DNA of 5,889 nucleotides, from contig DFHZ01000111.1 of the NCBI GenBank assembly GCA_002371985.1, positions 1 through 5,889 of the forward strand. The letters run 5' to 3'. The first letter of the stretch is position 1, and each line of letters starts with the position of its first letter. The stretch is from Ruminococcaceae bacterium UBA3710. GTDB lineage: Bacteria > Bacillota > Clostridia > Oscillospirales > Acutalibacteraceae. Shown here piece after piece: positions 1 to 5,344 of the stretch. Under the pieces are notes generated by a model. The model had not been told where the DNA came from and searched no databases. It worked only from the letters and a program-made list of their open reading frames with translations. The position numbers and the translations under genes are program-made.

Positions 1-1
1 A

Positions 2-505
2 AAACCCGTATACCATAAATATACAGGTTCCGAGGAGAGCGGTCTTGATTGGATAAGAGCATCTGCTTCGCTTCCGCTTGTGTCTGAAATTGTGAAAATC
101 GACGGTCAAAAACTCCTTGACGGCGGTATAGCAGATTCAATTCCGGTCGCCTTTTTTGAGAGTATCGGGTATAGCAAAAATGTAGCCATTCTGACAAGAC
201 CTGAAGGCTATCTTAAAAAGAGCAATAATGTACTGCCGATAATAAAACTTAAATACAGAAAATATCCTGCTTTGATAAAGGCGATAGAAAACAGGCATAT
301 AATGTATAATTCGCAGCTGGATTTTGTACGGAAACGGGAAAAATCAGGCGACCTCTTTGTCATAAGACCAAAAGAGCCGTTGCCGGTCGGAAGAATAGAG
401 CATAACCCCGATATGCTTTATAAAACCTACGAAATCGGACGCAAAACCGCAGAAGAGAACTTAGAGCAACTCTCAGAGTTCCTTTATAAGGAAAAAATTT
501 CTTGA
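2..505 (+). CDS. Patatin-like phospholipase, C-terminal part (5' end outside window)
   Basis: The reading frame is open from base 2 to a TGA at 503-505, giving 167 visible residues; the true start lies left of the window. A GTG at 80 is internal, because conserved family sequence precedes it. Visible residues 20-26 (ASASLPL) resemble the conserved patatin segment before the catalytic aspartate, and residues 38-42 (LLDGG) carry the DG[GA] motif whose Asp (residue 40, codon 119-121) pairs with the nucleophilic Ser. The GxSxG Ser motif must be upstream and cannot be checked. The remaining roughly 120 residues are charged, ending in a helical Lys/Glu-rich tail, like the C-terminal extension (DUF6363-type) of bacterial YjjU-like patatins. 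Such proteins are lipid acyl hydrolases, usually about 280-350 residues. No tie to the glycan genes downstream is evident. Family assignment is firm; the substrate is unknown. Confidence 0.85.
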   Translation, partial: KPVYHKYTGSEESGLDWIRASASLPLVSEIVKIDGQKLLDGGIADSIPVAFFESIGYSKNVAILTRPEGYLKKSNNVLPIIKLKYRKYPALIKAIENRHIMYNSQLDFVRKREKSGDLFVIRPKEPLPVGRIEHNPDMLYKTYEIGRKTAEENLEQLSEFLYKEKIS

Positions 506-530
506 TTATTGCACCAAAATATATTAGAAT
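502..530 (+). promoter_or_regulatory. Candidate sigma-A-type promoter for the flippase operon
   Basis: TTGATT at 502-507 (4 of 6 to TTGACA) and TAGAAT at 525-530 (5 of 6 to TATAAT) are separated by exactly 17 bases. The -35 overlaps the stop codon of the patatin gene. Transcription would start near 537, leaving a leader of about 45 bases before the flippase ATG at 583. AT-rich sequence makes chance matches common, so this is a plausible prediction only. Read-through from the patatin gene remains possible, since no terminator is seen between the two. Confidence 0.4.
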
Positions 531-556
531 ATTAGATGTTTTATGGTAGAATATTA
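525..556. repeat. 10-base direct repeat, two copies 22 bases apart
   Basis: TAGAATATTA occurs at 525-534 and again, without mismatch, at 547-556. The spacing of 22 bases is close to two helical turns, the arrangement expected for two protein-binding half-sites on one face of the DNA. Each copy also provides a TAGAAT box, so they may equally be duplicated -10 elements. No regulator is known from the window. Confidence 0.45.
544..552 (+). promoter_or_regulatory. Alternative extended -10 element
   Basis: TGGTAGAAT at 544-552 contains the TGn extension followed by TAGAAT, an extended -10 that can work with a weak -35. Seventeen bases upstream is TTAGAA (524-529), a poor -35. This would start a transcript near 559, very close to the flippase ribosome binding site. 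It is part of the second copy of the direct repeat described separately, so the resemblance of the two candidate -10 boxes is not independent. Confidence 0.25.
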
Positions 557-582
557 AGAAATTATGCAATAATGGAGAGCCT

Positions 583-1854
583 ATGAAAAAATTGCATTAT
601 GAATTGCCGAAGCAATCCGTGAAAAAGGATTACCTTTTCAATATTTTTGGCAGTACGACGAATGCGGCGGTATCAGTTATTCTGTTAGTTGTTGTCAGTC
701 ACACGGTGGGGGAGGCACAGGCAGGGATTTTTTCACTGTGCTTTACAACAGCACAGATGATGTATACCTTAGCAACATTTGAAATGCGTAATATTCAAGT
801 TACCGATGTAAAAAACGAATTTTCTTTTTCTGATTTTATCGCTTTCCGTGTATTAACTATATTGTTAATGCTGATTTCAAGTGTCATTTTTGTTTTTATC
901 AATGGGTTTCAAGGCACAAAAGCAACATTGACTTTACTTTTATGTTTGTATATGGCAATGCTTTCGATTTCAGATGTATTGCAAGGTAATATGCATCGAA
1001 ATAATTACCTGTCTCTTGCCGGAATAAGTTTGGGATGCACTTCATTGCTTGCGGCCGTTTCTTTTACTATATTTCTGGCAACTACACAAAGTCTAATATG
1101 TTCGGTCATTCCTATGGCTATTGTAGTTGCTTTATGGATTATGCTTTATGATATACCTTTTTCCGGCAATTTTTCTGAAATCAGACCTTGCTTTCGATTA
1201 ATAAATCTAAAAAGATTGTTTTTTGAAACTCTACCACTTTTTATTTCCGTTTTTATTACTCAATTTGCTTTTAATGCACCTAAATATGCTATAAATGACT
1301 ATTTGACTGAGGTGGATCAGTCCCATTACGGCTTTCTCGTTATGCCCGCATTTTTCATAAATCTTTTGAGCCTTTTTGTTTTCAGACCGCAACTTGTATC
1401 GCTTTCTGAAAAATGGGCAAACAAAGATTATACCGGTTTTGGCAAAACTGTCAAATGGCTTTATATATGGATTTTTATATTTGCGATAGTGACAATGGCT
1501 GTCGGATTTGTTATAGGTGTTCCGGTTTTGAACCTCTTGTATAATACAAGTTTAAATGCATATCGTAATCTTTTTATGATTCTTTTGCTGAGCGGTGGAT
1601 TCGGTGCTGGGAGTACACTTTCCGTGACTATGCTTGCTGTTATTCGTAAACAAAAGAATAGTGTTATCGCTTATGTCGTAACGGCTGTTTTGGCAATGTT
1701 TATTCCAAATATATTAGTAAGAAGGTTTGGATTCGCAGGTGCTGTATATGCATATTTTGTTGAGATGCTTTTATTGTTTTCATTGCTGTTTTTAATATTT
1801 ATAGTTTGCTATAGAAAAGGAAAATTAAGTTCTTTAAGGAGCAAAAAACAATGA
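583..1854 (+). CDS. Wzx-like polysaccharide flippase (MOP/PST superfamily)
   Basis: This 423-residue polytopic membrane protein is of the lipopolysaccharide/oligosaccharide flippase type, which moves undecaprenyl-linked sugars from the inner to the outer face of the membrane. Hydrophobic segments run through nearly the whole chain, for example around 22-40, 85-107, 112-132, 143-163, 168-188, 212-230, 248-267, 291-319, 326-353, 358-378 and 384-409, close to the 12 helices of the family. The start NIFGSTTNA (20-28) and the mid-chain NAPKYAI (231-237) followed by a hydrophobic stretch and RPQLVSLSEKW (268-278) are typical of the family. The length is slightly short but normal. GGAG at 574-577, five bases before ATG, supports the start. 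Its stop overlaps the next start by ATGA, indicating translational coupling. It may flip a repeat unit or a single lipid-linked sugar; the context favours a role together with the glycosyltransferases downstream. Confidence 0.85.
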   Translation: MKKLHYELPKQSVKKDYLFNIFGSTTNAAVSVILLVVVSHTVGEAQAGIFSLCFTTAQMMYTLATFEMRNIQVTDVKNEFSFSDFIAFRVLTILLMLISSVIFVFINGFQGTKATLTLLLCLYMAMLSISDVLQGNMHRNNYLSLAGISLGCTSLLAAVSFTIFLATTQSLICSVIPMAIVVALWIMLYDIPFSGNFSEIRPCFRLINLKRLFFETLPLFISVFITQFAFNAPKYAINDYLTEVDQSHYGFLVMPAFFINLLSLFVFRPQLVSLSEKWANKDYTGFGKTVKWLYIWIFIFAIVTMAVGFVIGVPVLNLLYNTSLNAYRNLFMILLLSGGFGAGSTLSVTMLAVIRKQKNSVIAYVVTAVLAMFIPNILVRRFGFAGAVYAYFVEMLLLFSLLFLIFIVCYRKGKLSSLRSKKQ

Positions 1855-3959
1855 AAAGAATATGTTTGTATTTGGTTGTTTTTTTAGTGATTTTCATATC
1901 TCTTATTGCACGAATATTTCCTTCAAAAACTTTGTATATATATGATGTTGTTGAGGATGACATTATAGGAACGGCTACGGTAAATGACATTAAAGAGTTT
2001 CACAGTTGTAAGTCGGATAAAAACGGTAATATAACAATAACGGGTGTAGATGCCTATATTGTTTTCAATGTGGACAAGCCTTATTCCGCATTGGTTATGA
2101 ACGTAGGCGCATCACATAACGATTTTCAAGCTCAGGTTTTTTTTGATTCCGGGGAAGGATACAGTGAATCAAATTCACTACGGGCGTACTTCTCAAAACA
2201 CAAAACCGCAATGGTTTTTGCAAGCGGCAGTAAAAGCCCGAAAAGTATTCGTATTGATGTGGATGCTCCGTATAAATTAGAATCCGTAGAACTGCATTCA
2301 TCTGAAGCAATCCCGACTCCCTACAAAAACGAGAATTATTTGCTGAAATGCCTTGTAATGGCGATGATTTCATTGGCTCTTACGGGCGCGATATTTATAT
2401 TGGATTTAAAATTCAACTTTTCACAGAAAATATTCTCTTTCCTCTTTAAAAAAAGAAAATTTTTCTTTACAATTATCGCGCTGCTTATAGTTTCTGCAAC
2501 AGTTGCGCTTGTTGCGGAATATATAATAGGGCATTTTATTGCAGGAATGTCGTCTGCAGGTAATTATTTCAGTATATACCGTTTTGTATTTATAACTTCT
2601 GTTGTTTTTTCTGTGCCTTATATCATTCTCTGTATGAAATCATCAGATAAAAAAATAGAAAATGTTTTTTTGGGGATTTGTTTGATTTTGGGCATAACTA
2701 TGATAATTGTAACCCCGTTTGGACATAATTCCTGGGATACAGATTCGCATTATAAGTGGGCGCTCAGGGCATCTTTTTTGAACGGCGATGCAGTTATTAC
2801 CAAAGCAGAAAGCGCGATTTTAGCCGGTAGTGATAACGCTGCTATAAAGAATAATGCCAATGAAATAACGCAGGTTATTTGCAATCTGAATGACCAATAC
2901 TCCGTTTTTTCAGGTCGGGAGCAGGGCTCCGCAACAATTGCACATTATCCCAGTGGATTTTTTATTGCTCTTGCCAGAATGTTTGGCGGAAGTTTTTATG
3001 AAATATTTACCTTTGGTAAACTTGCAAATCTTATTATTTATGCTTTTTTATGCTATTTTGCAATTAAAAAATTAAAAAGCGGGAAGATGATACTGATTGT
3101 AATTGCCCTTTTCCCGACAAATCTTGTACTCGCCACATCATATTCTTATGACTATTGGGTGACAGCCTTTGGATTTTTGGGTATGGCTTATTTCGTTGGC
3201 GAATTGCAAACGCCTGAAAAGCCAATGTCCATTATTGATACGATAGTTATGTGTGTCGCTTTTTCACTTATGGCTTTACCAAAGTTGGTATATGCAGTAT
3301 TTCTTGTTGTACCGTTCTTGATGAAAAGAGAAAAGTTGACAAAACCTAAACTATACTATACAATCTGTACATTGACAATAGTATCTATGCTTTTGTTACT
3401 GGCAATAAGATCTTTTTCAGTAACTTCATCCGGCGGCGATATCAGAGGCGGAACAGATGTCAGTGCGGTTGGGCAGATTAGTTTTATTATTTCACAGCCG
3501 GTTCATTATGCTAAAATATTGCTTAATTTTTTAAGGGTATATCTTTCAATTGGTTCAACAAGGGAGTATATTGTTCATTATGCTTATTGCGGCATTGGTG
3601 TCGGTTCAACGGTTTTTGTAATTTTGATGATATTAACAACTCTTACCGATAAAAACAATCACGATATTGATGCTTATAATTGGTGGACAAGGATAGCAGT
3701 ATGTGTTCTCTTCCTTGGTACCGCTGCTGCAATAGCGACTGCATTGTATATAGCTTTTACTCCAGTGGGCTATGAAACAATTAACGGATGTCAACCGAGA
3801 TATATTATACCTCTTTTATATCCTCTGCTTTCAGTCTTATGCGGCAGAGGTATCCGTATAAAGATGAATCAGAAAATATATAATTATGCCTGTCTTGTTC
3901 CGTGCTTTTTTGTAAATGTATTTGATATTGCAACGGTACTTCTTAAACATTGGGCTTAA
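1851..3959 (+). CDS. DUF2142 polytopic membrane protein, probable GT-C glycosyltransferase
   Basis: The 702-residue product starts with a membrane anchor (5-23), followed by about 140 residues without hydrophobic helices (25-163), rich in predicted beta strands and probably outside the cell. It then has many membrane segments from about 165 onward (165-186, 203-226, 244-262, 271-289, 387-405, 412-428, 434-449, 461-489, 501-519, 579-597, 613-636, 651-665, 676-696). DUF2142 hallmarks are present: an acidic D-x-D-x-H after a helix (D296, D298, H300), YPSGFF (366-371), GKLANL (389-394), SYSYD (430-434) and CQPRYIIP (647-654). An acidic motif in an early outside loop is the signature of GT-C enzymes, which use polyprenyl-phosphate sugars as donors. 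AAGGAG at 1836-1841, nine bases before ATG, and the ATGA overlap fix the start. The DUF2142 call is firm; transferase activity is inferred from fold and neighbours. Confidence 0.8.
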   Translation: MKRICLYLVVFLVIFISLIARIFPSKTLYIYDVVEDDIIGTATVNDIKEFHSCKSDKNGNITITGVDAYIVFNVDKPYSALVMNVGASHNDFQAQVFFDSGEGYSESNSLRAYFSKHKTAMVFASGSKSPKSIRIDVDAPYKLESVELHSSEAIPTPYKNENYLLKCLVMAMISLALTGAIFILDLKFNFSQKIFSFLFKKRKFFFTIIALLIVSATVALVAEYIIGHFIAGMSSAGNYFSIYRFVFITSVVFSVPYIILCMKSSDKKIENVFLGICLILGITMIIVTPFGHNSWDTDSHYKWALRASFLNGDAVITKAESAILAGSDNAAIKNNANEITQVICNLNDQYSVFSGREQGSATIAHYPSGFFIALARMFGGSFYEIFTFGKLANLIIYAFLCYFAIKKLKSGKMILIVIALFPTNLVLATSYSYDYWVTAFGFLGMAYFVGELQTPEKPMSIIDTIVMCVAFSLMALPKLVYAVFLVVPFLMKREKLTKPKLYYTICTLTIVSMLLLLAIRSFSVTSSGGDIRGGTDVSAVGQISFIISQPVHYAKILLNFLRVYLSIGSTREYIVHYAYCGIGVGSTVFVILMILTTLTDKNNHDIDAYNWWTRIAVCVLFLGTAAAIATALYIAFTPVGYETINGCQPRYIIPLLYPLLSVLCGRGIRIKMNQKIYNYACLVPCFFVNVFDIATVLLKHWA

Positions 3960-3974
3960 GAGTAGAGGTGTAGA

Positions 3975-4082
3975 ATGAATTTTTGCATTTTTTCGGCGAA
4001 TTCTCTTTCGAGTATAGTAAGTATTGAACGGAAAAGTTTATATTGCGCAAGCCAAGGCGCCGTAAAGACAAAAAATATGTAA
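3975..4082 (+). CDS. Possible 35-residue small ORF in the operon gap
   Basis: An ATG at 3975 opens 35 codons ending in TAA at 4080-4082. GAGGTG at 3965-3970, a good Shine-Dalgarno match, lies four bases upstream (six from GAGG), and the ORF begins 16 bases after the DUF2142 stop. The peptide begins MNFCIFSANSLSS, is Ser-rich, ends in basic residues and has no recognisable domain or clear membrane helix. It could be a genuine small protein, the start of a gene destroyed by rearrangement, or a chance ORF. The opposite strand over the same bases is also open for 46 codons, which weakens the case. No function is proposed. Confidence 0.25.
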   Translation: MNFCIFSANSLSSIVSIERKSLYCASQGAVKTKNM

Positions 4083-4088
4083 AAACAT

Positions 4089-4093
4089 GGGGA
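4089..4093 (+). promoter_or_regulatory. Ribosome binding site that decides the GT2 start
   Basis: GGGGA at 4089-4093 lies five bases before the ATG at 4099. Two in-frame ATGs lie further upstream, at 4087 and 4093. The sequence before 4087 (AAAAATATGTAAAAAC) has no purine-rich Shine-Dalgarno, and 4093 overlaps the site itself. The ATG at 4099 gives MKTLIIIPAYNE, the usual N-terminus of this glycosyltransferase family. Confidence 0.6.
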
Positions 4094-4098
4094 TGTCT

Positions 4099-4782
4099 AT
4101 GAAAACACTGATTATAATTCCGGCATACAATGAGCAGGACAATATAGAACGGGTTGTCAATAATCTAATAGATAATTATCCGCAGTATGACTATGTTATA
4201 ATAAATGACGGTTCAAAAGACAATACCGAATCTATTTGCGAGGCAAGAGGATATAATTTTATTAGTCATCCTGTAAATTTAGGATTAGCGGCTGCATTTC
4301 AAACAGGTATGAAATACGCATTAAAAAACAATTATGATGCCGCTATTCAATTTGACGGTGATGGGCAACACAATCCTGAATATATAATGCCGATGCTTGA
4401 AAAACTGCAGGAAGGATGCAATATAGTTATTGGCTCACGCTTTGTTGAAAATAAAAAGCCTAAATCTATGCGGATGTTTGGAAATAATTTGATAGGAATT
4501 GCCGTTTGGCTTACAACAGGTAAAAGAATAAACGATACAACATCGGGTATGCGGCTGTTTGACAAGAATATGATTAGACATCTTGCTGAGGAAAATGATT
4601 TGGGACCCGAACCGGACACAGTATCATTGCTGATTAAGAAAGGTGCAAAAGTATCTGAGGTTCAGGCTAATATGAATGATCGCATAGCGGGGGAGAGTTA
4701 TCTGACATTTACAAAATCCATTCATTATATGATGAGGATGTTGGTTTCTATTCTAATTCTTCAATGGTTTAGAAAGGGGTAA
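4099..4782 (+). CDS. DPM1-like family 2 glycosyltransferase (polyprenyl-phosphate sugar synthase)
   Basis: This 227-residue GT-A enzyme probably transfers a sugar from a nucleotide donor to undecaprenyl phosphate at the inner membrane face. From the N-terminus: IIIPAYNE (5-12), the nucleotide-binding INDGS (35-39), the metal-binding D-x-D in FDGDGQH (85-91; D86, D88), GSRF (112-115) and DTTSGMRLF (146-154), all typical of the DPM_DPG-synthase-like group. The C-terminus has one hydrophobic stretch (about 205-223) but no multi-helix membrane domain, unlike ArnC/GtrB-type enzymes; the adjacent DUF2304 protein probably supplies the membrane part. An alternative start at 4087 would add four residues but lacks a ribosome binding site. 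Only five bases separate it from the next gene, so the two are surely co-transcribed. The closest functional parallel is GacI of S. pyogenes, which makes GlcNAc-P-undecaprenol. The sugar used here cannot be told. Confidence 0.88.
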   Translation: MKTLIIIPAYNEQDNIERVVNNLIDNYPQYDYVIINDGSKDNTESICEARGYNFISHPVNLGLAAAFQTGMKYALKNNYDAAIQFDGDGQHNPEYIMPMLEKLQEGCNIVIGSRFVENKKPKSMRMFGNNLIGIAVWLTTGKRINDTTSGMRLFDKNMIRHLAEENDLGPEPDTVSLLIKKGAKVSEVQANMNDRIAGESYLTFTKSIHYMMRMLVSILILQWFRKG

Positions 4783-4787
4783 AGAAA

Positions 4788-5150
4788 ATGACGTCGACTT
4801 TGCGAGTGTTTCTCATATTATTATCAATTGCTGTATTGATTTTTGTTTTTAGAAAAATAAGGAAAACCGATTTTGTCATTGAAGATTCTTTATTTTGGAT
4901 TTTCTTTTGTATAATACTGATTTTAGTTAGTATTTTCCCGAAGATTTGCTATATGTTTTCTGATTGGTTTGGTTTTGAATCGCCTACAAATTTTGTTTTT
5001 TTAGTGACTATATTCTGCCTGCTCGGTAAAGAGTTTTTTATGTCAATAAAAGTTACAAAATTGCAAAATAAATTAACAAATTTAATTCAGGAATATACGA
5101 TTGATTCTAAAAAGAACACGGGCAGCAATGATATGAACCCCAAAAGTTAA
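4788..5150 (+). CDS. DUF2304 small membrane protein, GacJ-like partner of the GT2
   Basis: A 120-residue protein with three predicted membrane helices (about 5-22, 34-51 and 66-86), the second preceded by the charged FRKIRKTDF segment, then LFWIFF (35-40), a GFESPTNFVF loop (62-71) and an amphipathic, Lys/Gln-rich C-terminal helix (87-104). This order of features and the length match DUF2304 (PF10066). The family occurs beside DPM1-like GT2 enzymes; in S. pyogenes the member GacJ binds GacI and raises its catalytic efficiency. The ribosome binding site AAAGGGG (4773-4779) lies inside the last codons of the upstream GT2 gene, eight bases before ATG, supporting coupled translation. It is probably a membrane anchor and activator of the GT2. 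The last 15 residues or so are polar and look unconserved. Confidence 0.85.
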   Translation: MTSTLRVFLILLSIAVLIFVFRKIRKTDFVIEDSLFWIFFCIILILVSIFPKICYMFSDWFGFESPTNFVFLVTIFCLLGKEFFMSIKVTKLQNKLTNLIQEYTIDSKKNTGSNDMNPKS

Positions 5151-5240
5151 ACGGTTTTATTGGTAAATATTTTAACTTAAAGACGGCGAATGACCTGTTA
5201 TGGTTTATAAATTATAAAGCAAAACTTGAATGTTTTGACA

Positions 5241-5275
5241 AAAAATCATCCACCCGATACGGGCGGATGATTTTT
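5241..5275. terminator. Bidirectional intrinsic terminator between convergent genes
   Basis: AAAAATCATCC (5241-5251) pairs perfectly with GGATGATTTTT (5265-5275); after one A/C mismatch (5252/5264), CCCG (5253-5256) pairs with CGGG (5260-5263) around an ATA loop. The A-tract on the left and T-tract on the right give a U-run for transcripts on either strand. It lies 90 bases after the DUF2304 stop, and on the minus strand directly after the repaired stop (5276-5278) of the glycosyltransferase tail. The bases between 5151 and 5240 hold no convincing gene. Confidence 0.85.
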
Positions 5276-5344
5276 CTAACATAAAGATTTTAAAAGGTTT
5301 TCTAAATCATCTATGCACTTTTCTTTTTTGAAATGCTCCTTATA
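5276..5344 (-). other. Displaced C-terminal tail of the family 4 glycosyltransferase (+1 frame)
   Basis: On the minus strand, one base out of frame with the glycosyltransferase that stops at 5342-5340, 22 codons followed by TAG (5278-5276) encode a sequence beginning YKEHFKKEK and ending LENLLKSLC. This is the expected ending of a family 4 glycosyltransferase: a basic stretch, then a short amphipathic helix. Dropping one T from the TTT at 5346-5344 joins it as ...NAYNYY-YKEHF. The repaired stop touches the terminator stem at 5275, further support that this was the original gene end. Either a real mutation or a sequencing/assembly error would explain it. Confidence 0.75.

Larger units (their letters stand above)
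505..573. repeat. 9-base inverted repeat framing the intergenic region
   Basis: ATTATTGCA at 505-513 and TGCAATAAT at 565-573 are perfect reverse complements. They bracket 51 bases holding both TAGAATATTA copies. The right arm ends directly before the GGAG ribosome binding site (574-577) of the flippase gene. In a read-through transcript from the patatin gene the arms could pair, but a 51-base AT-rich loop makes that weak. An invertible or protein-bound element is another reading. The repeat is real in the sequence; its function is unknown. Confidence 0.4.

Noticed and set aside
80..505. GTG at 80 as the start of a complete 141-residue protein
   Set aside because: The frame is open back to base 2 and the upstream codons encode conserved patatin sequence (ASASLPL), so the gene is cut by the window edge rather than starting here.
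2095..2373. Minus-strand 92-codon ORF inside the DUF2142 gene
   Set aside because: It is a shadow of a gene with clear family motifs; its product has low-complexity composition and no recognisable domain.
4057..4062. GGCGCC palindrome and nearby GCGC repeats as an operator or hairpin
   Set aside because: The complementary stretches are only four to six bases with no supporting stem, too short to claim a site or a terminator.
4347..4619. Minus-strand 90-codon ORF inside the GT2 gene
   Set aside because: It lies opposite the conserved DGDGQH and TSGMR motifs, and its Ser/Pro/Ile-rich product is typical of an antisense shadow.
5235..5240. Perfect TTGACA -35 box on the plus strand
   Set aside because: No -10-like sequence lies 16-18 bases downstream; that position falls in the GC-rich centre of the terminator hairpin, and no plus-strand gene follows.
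5211..5241. Minus-strand TTGTCA (5241-5236) and TATAAT (5216-5211) as an antisense promoter into the DUF2304 gene
   Set aside because: The boxes are good but the 19-base spacing is long, the region is very AT-rich, and no minus-strand gene or structured RNA follows.
5132..5282. Plus-strand open frame of about 49 codons overlapping the DUF2304 end and the terminator
   Set aside because: It has no start codon or ribosome binding site and runs straight through the terminator hairpin; DUF2304 already has its normal length, so this is not its frameshifted tail.
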